From Symbiodinium sp. CCMP2592 (Eukaryota > Sar > Dinophyceae > Suessiales > Symbiodiniaceae), in NCBI GenBank assembly GCA_905221615.1, contig CAJNDT010002024.1, positions 797,357 through 861,356 of the forward strand: a stretch of DNA of 64,000 bases. The letters are read 5' to 3'. The position numbers were made by a program, and so were the translations under genes. Within the stretch, counting starts at the first letter, position 1; each line of letters opens with the position of its first letter. Below are positions 9,601 to 17,895 of this stretch, one piece after another. Below the pieces are notes generated by a model. It saw nothing but the letters and a program-made list of their open reading frames with translations, was not told the DNA's origin and ran no database searches.

Positions 9601-11050
9601 GATTATGCCTATGCTTTCTAGTACAATCACGCCACTGAATCTCACGTTCTCGCAGTTGTTGAAACATCCAGGATGCCTCAGCTACTGTAGGTGGTGAGAG
9701 GGGAAACGAAGGTGCCACCTCCTTCATCCACCACTTCTGAAAACATCCCGAGAATCCAGACGAACGCAAGATCGATCGCCACGTAGCCATCAAAGATAGC
9801 TGTCTCCCAGAGAACTCTGTCGCAGAGGGGTCCGTGCCATCCAAACATTGTCTCTGGCTGATGTAGGTCTGTAGACGGCGAATTTGTCTGATCCTCTGCC
9901 TCAAAGTCAAGGACTGCTCGTCACCAGTAGGGTTGAATTCTCCCACTCTAGCCTTCTTGATTGGCTGCTGGGGGGCCTCTTTTCGAAATCGTACTTGGCC
10001 ACGACCACAAAAGCGAGCTCCAAACTGTATGTTTTGTTCATCATGTAGAAGATATTGGAGCTGGGCTTCATAAGCCTCACAGAAAGCCTTCCAGACCCAG
10101 TCCACATCTCGTTGTTGAAGAGCATTGTCCAGGTTGGTCTTGGCTGAACAGGGCAGATAGGCCTGGCTCAGCTTTTCTCTGTCCAAGTTCAGAGACTCGA
10201 TGGGTACAGGCATCCTGTAGGTCTGGAATTGGCGCGGCTGTACCGACCAGTCAAAGGTTGCTTGTACTGCTCTGTGATCTGTCTCAGCTTGGGCAGAGAC
10301 TTGAAATCCAAGAAAAGATGGCGAAGCTGCAGAGTTGAATAAAACATAGTCGATCCGCGAGGAGTCTTTGAATGTCATCGCAGGTTCCTTGCCATCACGT
10401 TGTTGTTGTACAAGTGCAGCATCTTTCCATCCCAGTTCTTCCATTGATTGCCATACTGCCAGTTCTTGCACATTGCAGTTAAGGTCTCCCAAAATAATGG
10501 CTGGGCAGTCGAAGTCCATGGTTCTGTGGACTGCCTCCCGAAGAAGCTCTTCGTTGTGTAGGTCAGCATCTGGTAGTCCTTGGTGAAGTCCATATACTGC
10601 CACCACAAGAATATAACCATCTTGATGTACAACCAGGGCATCGACCACTCTCGCCGTATTCCAGTTGTCAGAGGTCCAAGCTCGAGTGAGTGGTCGAAGG
10701 GGAAGCGACGAAAGAATAGCAGCCCCACTCGCCTGGCCTTTTGTAACACATTGGCGATGATCTGCAAACGTCCTCTTGTCAACCGGCTTGCTGCACACCA
10801 GGTGTTTCTTTTTGGCATGGGCTTGCTTAGTCGCCTTCTGTTGCACAAAGGTGGTCGCTGCAGTCTCGGTGTAGGCAATGACCTCGGAATCGTTGCTGGC
10901 AAATCTTCCATCATCCAGAAAAGCATTCAAGGACTGTGTGTTGAGGCCTGTGATCCTCATTGGCCCAGGATTCTTTGCTTCACCAACTCGGGTCCCAAGC
11001 CAATCGTTGTGCTGCAAAATGCAGCAGGGCATTCTGTTCCACTCCATCAT
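6665..11050 (-). CDS. Retrotransposon ORF3: AP endonuclease / reverse transcriptase / RNase H polyprotein
   Basis: A 1461-residue protein that nicks target DNA and copies the element RNA. Residues 23-30 are GEAKNPGP, a 2A-like motif. The AP endonuclease domain covers about 31-270: E62, GDLNCN at 188-193, IDYV at 233-236 and the DH pair at 258-259. The reverse transcriptase lies around 640-950: LDFSKAY with D782 and the YVDD box at 871-874. A C-x2-C-x7-H-x4-C zinc-finger-like motif (C1194, C1197, H1205, C1210) follows. RNase H occupies about 1265-1425 with D1274 (TDGSA), E1321, D1340, H1393 and D1415. An extra Cys cluster (C536, C539, C545) lies between endonuclease and RT. No stop or frameshift breaks it. 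The start ATG at 11050 overlaps the stop of the upstream small ORF as ATGA, and a second in-frame Met follows immediately. Endonuclease plus RNase H points to I- or Tad-like groups rather than R1, but clade assignment needs a tree. Confidence 0.95.
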   Translation of the reverse strand: MMEWNRMPCCILQHNDWLGTRVGEAKNPGPMRITGLNTQSLNAFLDDGRFASNDSEVIAYTETAATTFVQQKATKQAHAKKKHLVCSKPVDKRTFADHRQCVTKGQASGAAILSSLPLRPLTRAWTSDNWNTARVVDALVVHQDGYILVVAVYGLHQGLPDADLHNEELLREAVHRTMDFDCPAIILGDLNCNVQELAVWQSMEELGWKDAALVQQQRDGKEPAMTFKDSSRIDYVLFNSAASPSFLGFQVSAQAETDHRAVQATFDWSVQPRQFQTYRMPVPIESLNLDREKLSQAYLPCSAKTNLDNALQQRDVDWVWKAFCEAYEAQLQYLLHDEQNIQFGARFCGRGQVRFRKEAPQQPIKKARVGEFNPTGDEQSLTLRQRIRQIRRLQTYISQRQCLDGTDPSATEFSGRQLSLMATWRSILRSSGFSGCFQKWWMKEVAPSFPLSPPTVAEASWMFQQLREREIQWRDCTRKHRHNHVSQVFAQDWKEGASKHFKAIKPPGYPRVDSLDVSVPLHVTVCRTKKKGPQRCILCDDDLQCIKLGATWKQNGAEAKVVKSHQGKIQLQKIKGQIQSGVVCQVLPTAIPQVILQEAHTYWNQFWNTKRDEPMNDVMIQDAIAALPSLPRMDTAFSMVELEWALKKLPVQKARGMDGFSNYELKNIPESLKPYLLQMLNLFTAVGKWPDGLVHARMALLRKDDTIGDISSTRPITILASVFRLWGKIITRKVLQHIKTILPNSLYGSVPGRSSADMTAAIQLQLEEALLTQVDLVGISLDFSKAYNTLSRPLLEQINKKLGLDTVWMPYSSFLGSLKRHFTCGKSWGSEIYSSVGVPEGCPIAVVQMILMTLCFTRYVKQKTEVQIFSYVDDWMMLTKQPTKLLDAIQLIATLARKCGLILSLPKSHVFASSMKLARALRGNLVNNGINIGLASNLQNLGVNLQTSNRASVETRNDRWEKSKVLLNRLKYMPWDVRRKTAILTRGIFPMVFFGAQCWATGKDFLKDVRAKSNHTVWGKQQYHLHYMAPLFSGTCYEPFLVVAKVRFAAFLRMFAQHPEDTKKVWALVVDGQKFFKGKTKGSVGLVQNQLHELGWALYADGKCQTPDGWTFNIWDITVSQFAERILNSWEDKLLPLLQTKQHLGDLDSFSLSRSVFPKHKDRLMEGFINKMRLGGLFPNNRKCKVQKNSESNCEFCGEEDTMVHRAFHCPATEHLRHGKNWQCICNLPKYRLFGALSPKLPLVDEYRQGLNNLQMDDVAIDWDSSAVQYIFTDGSALDNESDELRTCSWAVTRAAESGPQNQILAKGILPGVKQSVFRAELFAVNTALAICCNLHVYCDNSAVVRDILKIQTHGFEMKQWINHPDRDLLATTAKLLEKRRNHTFIISWVKAHRSVHSAVGPKDLWMIFHNSRADQAAKDALSTIPHELHVLRNKIRCQLDEDAELRSAAASFIRGVMDEY

Positions 11051-11256
11051 TGAATTATAGTGTGTAAATAAATTAAAGCCATAACCACTTTGTCCAGTCG
11101 TAACACCGTCATCCGCGTGGTGGTAGGCAGAAAAGAAGTCACTTGCACATCGGTCAGAGCAGTAGTTGTCGCCGTGTACCGAAAAACCGTCCAGAAGGAG
11201 TTCCAGACGAATTGGTCGGGCGCGTTGCTGTCACGCCCGTTGTTTCTTGGGCTCAT
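11047..11256 (-). CDS. Small linking ORF between retrotransposon ORF2 and ORF3
   Basis: Sixty-nine codons begin inside the end of ORF2 (ATG at 11256, 26 nt before the ORF2 stop ends) and stop in the ATGA that starts ORF3. No domain is recognised; the sequence begins MSPRNNGRDSN. It is in the +1 frame relative to ORF2. It may be a separate small protein, a frameshift extension of ORF2, or simply the path by which ribosomes reach the ORF3 start. Confidence 0.45.
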   Translation of the reverse strand: MSPRNNGRDSNAPDQFVWNSFWTVFRYTATTTALTDVQVTSFLPTTTRMTVLRLDKVVMALIYLHTIIQ

Positions 11257-14221
11257 CCTTCCCGGAGCCTTCCCTCTGTGGCGAGGGTGTTCTCTTCCGC
11301 AGGTGGCTCATCTGATCCTTGACTTCACCCATGAGCTCCTCCTTGAGGGTCATCTGTGCCATTTGGAAGTCCTTGTTGAGGTCCTGGCGGTTCGTCTGGA
11401 GGGCATTCGTGATCGCTGCCGTGTGTTGGCCAAGCTGTGCTGTGATGGCCGAGGTAATATCATTGAGTCCCTGCTGGAGCTTCTCATTGATGGCGTCCTG
11501 CTTATTGGCCTGAGCCTGCACAGTTTTCTTGAAGGACTGGAGGTCCTCCTTGAGGATCGCATGCGCCGACTGCTGCTCTGCATGGAACTGATCCATCTTC
11601 TTCTGCAGTCTGTCTTCCAAGTCCGCTGCAGCTCCCATATCGCAGTCCATCTGCATGTTCATCCTTGGCATCTGTGGTGTGTTACTGAAGGTAGCCGATG
11701 TTCCAGCAACAATCCAAGGAACCATCTTCCCAGAGCCTTTTCCTTTTCCTTTGCCTTTGGATTTTCCAGCTCCTTTGGGGCCTCTTTCAGAAATCAGCAC
11801 TGTGCCATGGTCGGCAAGGTGGACGAAGCTCGTAGGAGGCTGTTCTGCACCAACCAACCAAACCCTTGGCTGGATCTGTCGAATCGCCAGGCTGGTCCAT
11901 TTGATCTGGTTGAGAAACTTCTGGACCTCGACTTGGGAGCAGCTGAGGGGCAGGTTCTGGACCTCGTAGTACATCTTGACAGACAAATGGTAGGGGGTGT
12001 CCGCCAAAGGTTGCCATCCAGGCTGCCACTTCTGCTTCAGTCGTGAGAAGTCATCCACCTTGACACGGATCCCACAACCAGTTTTACTTCTGACCAAGCC
12101 AAAAGCCTTAGGCTCAGCATTCGCCATGATAGCCAACTCCGAGATTGGCCTGTCAGAGAACCAGACGACCTTGAAGGCTGGGTCCACTCCATTGTCCGCA
12201 TGCCTGGGTGCAAAGTAGACTCCCGGGCACATTGCTCGCAACACAACATCTCGGAACTCCCTCTTGATCCTGAGGAGGATGTAGCATGTGTCGGCATTCT
12301 TGAAATCCTGGGTGGGCTTGTTGTTGAGGAAGAACTTTCGGCCCCAGGAGGCAAAGGTAGCCTCCTCCAAGGCTGGCACCTTCTTCTTGATGTACTTCAA
12401 AGGGCCTTCTGTAACCTCATCCCATTGGGCAGTTTCCTTCTTCACGATCTCGGCTGCCATGATAATGCCATCCAGCTCATCCACTTTGATCTTTGTACTT
12501 TCACCAACCAAGGAAATCTGCTTGCAACCCAAATTGATCATCTGGGCCTTGATGAGGATCCTCCTGTCTTCGGCATTCCGGCAGGGGATTTCCACTTCCT
12601 TGACCGGGAATTTTCCAGAGGTCTTGATGTTGTTGCCGATGACCAGTGCCGCCAGCTCCTCTGAGGACATATGTTCTTGATTTTGTAGAAGAAGTTCTGC
12701 CTCACGTTCCGTGACCAGTGCCACTCCAGTGGCACCATGTGTAATCTTGGACAAGGCACTCGGGTGGGCCCCAGACTCGGTGAGGAAGAAGTTCGCCTCT
12801 AAACTCCACTGAGCCCTTTCCTGGATCGCTGCACTCCATGGATCTTCATGTTGGAGGGGGTCGTCATCTGGTTGGAGCACCTTGGCTTTGGGTCTGTGGC
12901 GGCTTTCAGATTCTTTAACCAATCTGGTACTGCATGACGACTTCAACTTCGACCACGGGTCGAAGGATGCATAGGCATCGCGGATGCCCTTCTCCCCGAC
13001 TTGGCTCCGGATTTCCTCAATCCTCTCATCAAGGGCTTCCTCTGGGACACCCTTCTGCTTAAGGAGGCCTCTGAGCTTGGAAACCACACCACCAGCAGTT
13101 CCTCCTCGTTGTCGACCTCTGGCAAAGATCTTGCATCCTGTGGGCAATCGGGCCGCTGTGGTAGTTGCACCGATGGGTCTTCCAGTGAGGAGAAAGAAGA
13201 GTGTTCCAGCAGGGATCCCCCACTCGTCTTCCGTGATCTGGTCCAAGGTTCTGGGATCATCGCGGCAGCAGGGCAGGATCTGTCCCTGGAAGTCGATATA
13301 GATAGCTTCAGCTGCTGGAGGGTGTCGAATCGGTCCATAATTGATGGTTGCCGGGATAGCCTCCGAGGTCAGGCCTGGCATCTTGTTGGTCTCGTCCAGT
13401 GGCCTTGCATCAGCGAAGCTTTCGGAAAAGGGGAGACCACGTAGAGGTGCTTCCACTTCATAGGGCTGTGTCGGGTCGATCGCTGTATCCCGTGGGCCCT
13501 CCACATTGTTGTCCACGGGGGTCGCAGGGGGAGGATCATCTCGACCATCAACGGAGCCATCGCTCGTCCCATCATCACTGCTTTCTCCTCCTTCATCAGC
13601 ATCTTCTCCAGCATCTTGTGAATCTGGGGGGCTTGGCATGGCATCAAACTTCTTGAAGATGTCGAGCTCCTTGCTGTTCTCAATCTCCGAGTGACCGTCC
13701 CATCGAATCCATATGTAGTCCCCAGACTCAATGACCGCCGGCCACGTGTCTATGGGCTTTCCATTGATGTGGATGATGTCAGGTCGTTCACTGTGTTGCA
13801 TATTGTAGGTCTGTCGTAGGGCCTCCCAATGCAATATTGAGGGCATCCACCATGCTTCCGGAACAGCCGCATCCACCAAGACCAAAGCAACATCATATCT
13901 CGAAGGGATTTCTCCAGCAATGATCCAGTTGTCGTTGATGTAGGGGATCTTTGCCAGGGCCATCTCCTCAGGGGGGATCGCCAAGAACTCGGCAACCTGC
14001 TTGTGAACCGTCATCGTCTTCTCGTTGGTGTCGATGGCAATGCCCGAGCTTCCTCCAGTAGTCTGGAAAAGTCTGTACTCTTCCCGTCCATCATCCTCTG
14101 GGTCCGATTGGAGGTCCTCGTAGACGACCCGGGAGGGCAATTGGCTGGCCCTGACTCCTCCGGAAAAGCAGTGACTCCAGCTGGATCTTTTTTCCAATGA
14201 GCCGCTGTCGCAAGGTTCCAT
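11231..14221 (-). CDS. Retrotransposon ORF2: Gag-like nucleic-acid-binding protein
   Basis: A 996-residue protein, presumed to coat the element RNA. The N-terminal ~200 residues look folded (contains IPYINDNWIIAGE and WDGHSEIENS) and end in an acidic Ser/Asp/Glu stretch near 200-240. The middle holds alternating charged and hydrophobic segments; near residue 760-810 a stretch with MYYEVQNLPLS and RVWLVGAEQPP resembles an RRM-like fold, which is a weak call. Residues about 815-832 are a Gly/Lys linker (GAGKSKGKGKGKGSGK), typical of RNA-binding tails. Residues about 865-975 are predicted by eye to be a long coiled coil rich in Gln, Lys and Glu, followed by a basic tail ending PKKQRA. The order fits a LINE ORF1/Gag role. 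It overlaps the methyltransferase-like ORF by 131 nt in the +1 frame, so its own ATG at 14221 may be reached by reinitiation or frameshifting. Confidence 0.85.
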   Translation of the reverse strand: MEPCDSGSLEKRSSWSHCFSGGVRASQLPSRVVYEDLQSDPEDDGREEYRLFQTTGGSSGIAIDTNEKTMTVHKQVAEFLAIPPEEMALAKIPYINDNWIIAGEIPSRYDVALVLVDAAVPEAWWMPSILHWEALRQTYNMQHSERPDIIHINGKPIDTWPAVIESGDYIWIRWDGHSEIENSKELDIFKKFDAMPSPPDSQDAGEDADEGGESSDDGTSDGSVDGRDDPPPATPVDNNVEGPRDTAIDPTQPYEVEAPLRGLPFSESFADARPLDETNKMPGLTSEAIPATINYGPIRHPPAAEAIYIDFQGQILPCCRDDPRTLDQITEDEWGIPAGTLFFLLTGRPIGATTTAARLPTGCKIFARGRQRGGTAGGVVSKLRGLLKQKGVPEEALDERIEEIRSQVGEKGIRDAYASFDPWSKLKSSCSTRLVKESESRHRPKAKVLQPDDDPLQHEDPWSAAIQERAQWSLEANFFLTESGAHPSALSKITHGATGVALVTEREAELLLQNQEHMSSEELAALVIGNNIKTSGKFPVKEVEIPCRNAEDRRILIKAQMINLGCKQISLVGESTKIKVDELDGIIMAAEIVKKETAQWDEVTEGPLKYIKKKVPALEEATFASWGRKFFLNNKPTQDFKNADTCYILLRIKREFRDVVLRAMCPGVYFAPRHADNGVDPAFKVVWFSDRPISELAIMANAEPKAFGLVRSKTGCGIRVKVDDFSRLKQKWQPGWQPLADTPYHLSVKMYYEVQNLPLSCSQVEVQKFLNQIKWTSLAIRQIQPRVWLVGAEQPPTSFVHLADHGTVLISERGPKGAGKSKGKGKGKGSGKMVPWIVAGTSATFSNTPQMPRMNMQMDCDMGAAADLEDRLQKKMDQFHAEQQSAHAILKEDLQSFKKTVQAQANKQDAINEKLQQGLNDITSAITAQLGQHTAAITNALQTNRQDLNKDFQMAQMTLKEELMGEVKDQMSHLRKRTPSPQREGSGKDEPKKQRA

Positions 14222-15824
14222 TGGGGCCTTGCTCTGCTTGGTCGTTCTTCATCGTGAGAATAGCCCAACCATCGATGACAAACTCCTCCAGCAGGTCATA
14301 GGCCAACCATGTATTCTGCAAGTCGTGGATGCCTTCCTGAAAGAATCTGTTCATCTCAGTCTCTTCCAGAGGGTCCTCTTGGCGGTGGCCCAGAACTGAA
14401 AGGAGGACTCCCATTGCTTGTACAGGTAGAAGGCATGCTCCAAGAAGAAGATAGGCGTCCTCCTCAAAGGCAGGGAGGATGGTCTTGCCACTGAAGCCAA
14501 AACATCGCAAGGCTTCCCATTTCGAAATGGATCGGACCCTCGCCCTTCCAGACGGTAGGATGGGGTAGTAGAGGCCCTGCTTCTTGAGGACCATCCAGGG
14601 TAGCTGTAGGACACGACCATAGTTCACAGGGAGAAGAGGAAGAGGCTTGGCCATGTCAACTGTCCTCAGCGCCAGTGGAGCGCCAACCAGTCCTTTCTGC
14701 CAAGCTGGCAGCAGTTCGCGACTCGTGATCTTCGTGAAGTCCGTGTGCTTCACCACCAGGTTCTCCTCCATGTCTTCTGGCATGTTCTGCCAAATGCCGG
14801 GGAAACAGGCCAGAGGAGGCAGGCTCTCCGGCTTGATCATCTTGAAGGCCTTTCCGCTGGAGGGGTGGTCTGCTGTATTCCAGAACACCATGCAATAACG
14901 AGTTCTTTCTGCAGGTGTGTGCTGGCTTGGATCCAAGAAGCCCTTCCAAACACACTTGTAGCCACACCACTTGAACACATCCATGATCGTTTTCATATCT
15001 TCATGATGGGCAACACGGGGTAGTGTCTGGAGAATGAAGGTCCTCCTCTGAATCAATCGCAGCACCATGAAAAGTTGCCACCATCCCATGGATTTCTTGC
15101 CTTCGCGAAGTCCTTCACTGCCACTCAAGAAGAGGTCGATCGGCGGCGAGGCCACCACAACCTCCACATTCTTTCCATGCACCCCTTGGAGCCATCTGAG
15201 GTCTAGCAGGTCGCCCCAAAAAACATCAAAGGTAGCCTGATCTCCTGTACCAGAGAAGAGGGTCGCATCCTGGTTGTTGAGCAACACGTTGGAAATCGCC
15301 AGCCCATCATGGTCAATTCTCATGGCCACTTCCATGGGGAGGGCTGCTGCAGCAGCTGAGAAGCCGCTGAGGCCTCCACAAAAGCAGTCCATCATCGAAA
15401 CCACGGCGTCCGTCTGGGTCGGCAAGCGTATCGTAGCTCGCTGCTCCTGGATCTCCGGGAACCGTAGGCACGTCTTTCCCTTTGGATCCTTCACCACCTT
15501 TGCTCCAACAAGCATATAGACTTCATTCTGTCTCACACGTCCCCGAAAAGACGTCGCATCGAAGTAGACAACCTCGCCGGTCGCTCTTGGGAAGCGGTCT
15601 TCGCCTCCATCTCCGATGACATTGGAGAGCTTCAGGTGGATCACATTGGCCATTCCGTGGTGCATGGAGTCCATGCTTGCAATTTGCACTGCAACATTGA
15701 ACTCCTGGTCGCGGGGCATCTCATTGATCCCATAGCTTGCAATCCACCCTCTGGCGCAGATGAAGTCCAGCTTTTCCGGTATGGTACAGGCCGAGTAGGC
15801 CATCTTTTCCATGAAGGATTCCAT
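14091..15824 (-). CDS. Retrotransposon ORF1: C5-cytosine-methyltransferase-like protein, catalytic Cys absent
   Basis: A 577-residue protein with the motif order of DNA C5-methyltransferases. Motif I is DCFCGGLSGFSAA (146-158, SAM binding). Motif IV is VVVASPPIDLFLSG (223-235), where the invariant Pro-Cys pair has become Pro-Ile (I229; codon ATC at 15140-15138). The motif VI Glu-Asn-Val position reads QTL (about 266-268). Motif VIII keeps the RxR (R307, R309) but not the Gln. Motif IX is RVRSISKWEALRCFGF (429-444) and motif X GACLLPVQAMGV (462-473). SAM-binding fold and C-terminal motifs are thus kept while the two main catalytic residues are lost, so classical methylation activity is unlikely. 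The N-terminal 140 residues have no recognised domain. The frame is open upstream of the chosen ATG, so the start could be some codons earlier, close to the telomeric array. Retrotransposon-borne methyltransferases are established in dinoflagellates; a separate, catalytically altered ORF in this setting is inferred from the sequence alone. Confidence 0.8.
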   Translation of the reverse strand: MESFMEKMAYSACTIPEKLDFICARGWIASYGINEMPRDQEFNVAVQIASMDSMHHGMANVIHLKLSNVIGDGGEDRFPRATGEVVYFDATSFRGRVRQNEVYMLVGAKVVKDPKGKTCLRFPEIQEQRATIRLPTQTDAVVSMMDCFCGGLSGFSAAAAALPMEVAMRIDHDGLAISNVLLNNQDATLFSGTGDQATFDVFWGDLLDLRWLQGVHGKNVEVVVASPPIDLFLSGSEGLREGKKSMGWWQLFMVLRLIQRRTFILQTLPRVAHHEDMKTIMDVFKWCGYKCVWKGFLDPSQHTPAERTRYCMVFWNTADHPSSGKAFKMIKPESLPPLACFPGIWQNMPEDMEENLVVKHTDFTKITSRELLPAWQKGLVGAPLALRTVDMAKPLPLLPVNYGRVLQLPWMVLKKQGLYYPILPSGRARVRSISKWEALRCFGFSGKTILPAFEEDAYLLLGACLLPVQAMGVLLSVLGHRQEDPLEETEMNRFFQEGIHDLQNTWLAYDLLEEFVIDGWAILTMKNDQAEQGPNGTLRQRLIGKKIQLESLLFRRSQGQPIALPGRLRGPPIGPRG

Positions 15825-15875
15825 GCTCGAGCGTCGGTAGGAACAGCCCTGCCGCTGGAAGGCCCTCGAGCCCAG

Positions 15876-16010
15876 GGCTTTTAGGGTTTTAGGGTTTAGG
15901 GTTTTAGGGTTTAGGGTTTTAGGGTTTAGGGTTTTAGGGTTTAGGGTTTTAGGGTTTAGGGTTTTAGGGTTTAGGGTTTTAGGGTTTAGGGTTTAGGGTT
16001 TAGGGTGGTT
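15876..16010 (+). repeat. TTTAGGG/TTTTAGGG telomeric array, right flank of the retrotransposon
   Basis: About 135 bp of strictly alternating 8-mer and 7-mer telomere repeat, ending in three plain 7-mers. Same strand and same variant register as the left array at 6449-6566, as expected if one array was split by the insertion. Confidence 0.9.
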
Positions 16011-16845
16011 TTAGGGCTTTCGGGTTCCTTAAAGGGCGCTTTAAAGGGAACGGATCTGTAGGGTTTAGGGCTTTCGGAAAGTTCAGGGTTCAGGGTGTAG
16101 GGCTTCAGGGTTGAGGGCTTTCGGAAGGTATGGGGTTTAGGGTTTAGGGTTCCTTTGACGGATCTGCAGGTTTCGGTTCATCAGGGCTCTATAACAGTTG
16201 CGGGGCTGCAGGGCTTGTCGTTTAGTTCCTGCGAGGGACCTCGGTAGTTGCTGGCTTGTGCTAGGGCTTTGCGTTTGCGGCTAGGACGTTTATTAGAGTT
16301 GAGGGGTTTAGGGTTTAGGGGTTTAGCATTTAGGGGCTTAGGGTTTATTTTTATCAGGGTTTTACGGGCACAGGGCTAGCATAGCGACTGTAGAATGGTC
16401 GGATCTTCGAGTTGTTCTGGGTGTCCGACCACGGAGTTAAAGCAACCTTGACCATAGTCTAGCGATGAGGGTAAGGGTTGAGGGCTTAAGGGTCTAGAGC
16501 GTGAGGTTGAGTGCAGAGTTTGTAGCCTTAAGCCTTAGCGTTTTTAAAAGTATCCCAGTTGGCTATTTGCTTAACCGCGAGAGATTAGACAATGAAGCCA
16601 AGAGCTGGAAAGTTGCTTGAAGAACCGCAAGCTCACAGTGGTGCTTTAGACCTGCAGTCAGACTCTACGGGCTTCGGTGTTAGACGGCTTAGGCTTTCGG
16701 GTGCAGGGTTTGGTAATCTAGTCGGTCTAGGCATTAGGGTTCCGGGTTTGGGGGTTCAGGGTTGAGGGTTTAGCAGAAGCATCATCCTCATGAAGGCGTT
16801 TCCTAGCCTTGGCTTCATACATAGGATCCTCGAATTCTCTTGCAG
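16011..16845. repeat. Degenerate G-rich telomere-like sequence
   Basis: Many scattered variants of TTTAGGG (GGGCTTTCGGG, GGGTTCAGGG, TTTAGGGGTTTAG at 16307-16325), decaying with distance from the array. No gene is recognised. The stretch ends in a pyrimidine-rich TTCTCTTGCAG that could be a splice acceptor for the next feature. Confidence 0.55.
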
Positions 16846-16884
16846 GCCGCACCCCAGAAAGCCTCGCAACACCCCATCTACACC
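16846..16884 (+). CDS. Exon-like fragment after a TTGCAG acceptor
   Basis: AAPQKASQHPIYT follows directly on TTCTCTTGCAG/G, a good acceptor. The fragment then runs into a CCCTAAGCCCTAAA motif, so its 3' border is unclear. Confidence 0.3.
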
Positions 16885-16979
16885 CTAAGCCCTAAAAGGT
16901 GCCCGGGCCTCACTCACACCCCTCCTTTAGGCTTGGCGCTGGTGCTACCTACAGCCACTCATCGCCCCCCGAAGTCAGA

Positions 16980-17215
<236 letters not shown>

Positions 17216-17328
17216 CATGATGTATATGTATGCATACAAAATTACACTGCAATACATACTGAGATAGCATCATACATTACATTTCACAATATTCTAATCT
17301 GCGCAAAGCCATCAAGCCCACACCCACA

Positions 17329-17528
17329 ATGAAGCCCGAAACCTTCAGCCACAAGCGCTTTCACCATGTTCCCGGAGTCCCTAGCAGTTTATTCGCTGGC
17401 CACGTTTTGGTTGTGCAGGCGCCAGAGGCTGCCAGCAGATCGGCTACAGGAGACACGGTAGCTTTGGAGATTCAAGAACGGATAGGGCTGCATCGGGCTC
17501 CTTTCTCTAATGTTCCGGGTTCAATGTC
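17329..17528 (+). CDS. Exon-like open stretch
   Basis: Open for about 66 codons from ATG 17329 (contains VLVVQAPEAASRSATGD). A GTTGTGCAG/G at 17411-17420 could be an acceptor for the second half. It runs into a CT microsatellite at 17529. Function is unknown. Confidence 0.25.

Positions 17529-17577
<49 letters not shown>
17529..17577. repeat. (CT)n(TA)n microsatellite
   Basis: Simple CT repeat followed by TA repeat, the same combination as at 16980. Confidence 0.9.
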
Positions 17578-17791
17578 GTCGAACAATACCTTCTGCAGGA
17601 CCTGTCAAAACTAGCCCGAAGCCACGGTCCACTGATGCATCCTGCACTCTGAACTCTCTCAGACCCTTAACCCTGAACCCTGCCGGCTCCTAAGCCCTAA
17701 CGCCTGGGTGCTCGTTGAAACGTGCCGGGTTCGAATGCTTGGGAGGTCGGTCCCAAACCCGCACAGCCCTGAGCTTCTAGCTTCCCCTAAA

Positions 17792-17895
17792 TGGGAGTTT
17801 CCGAGAATTGGGGGTACCTTATTTAGGGGTCCTTATAATAAGGATCCTATCATTTAGGGTACTACATTAGGGTCCCCTATTTTCGGAAACTCCCA
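17792..17895. repeat. Hairpin family A element with AAAT duplication
   Basis: TGGGAGTTTCCGAGAATTGG at the left and ATTTTCGGAAACTCCCA at the right form long inverted repeats; the centre is GGTCCTTATAATAAGGATCC. AAAT occurs on both sides just outside GGGAG and CTCCC, consistent with a 4-bp target duplication. Confidence 0.8.

Larger units (their letters stand above)
6567..15875 (-). mobile_element. Telomere-repeat-inserted non-LTR retrotransposon with three ORFs
   Basis: About 9.3 kb of unique sequence in reverse orientation between two telomeric arrays. The order in its own direction is ORF1 (methyltransferase-like), ORF2 (Gag-like), a short linking ORF, and ORF3 (endonuclease, reverse transcriptase, zinc finger, RNase H). 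There are no LTRs. The leader before ORF1 is about 50 nt and the 3' UTR about 98 nt. The 3' end passes directly into CCTAAAACCC with no poly(A) tail. All three long ORFs are uninterrupted and the catalytic residues of ORF3 are present, so the copy looks young. Target-site duplications cannot be seen because both flanks are the same repeat. Known parallels for insertion into telomeric repeats are the silkworm TRAS and SART elements; the ORF content here is different. Confidence 0.9.

Noticed and set aside
11090-12046. 318-codon open frame on the plus strand inside the retrotransposon
   Set aside because: It is the antisense of ORF2, Leu-rich with no domain; the minus-strand ORF2 explains the openness.
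17725-17750. tRNA T-arm-like GGGTTCGAATGC
   Set aside because: No matching acceptor stem, anticodon arm or D arm could be placed around it.
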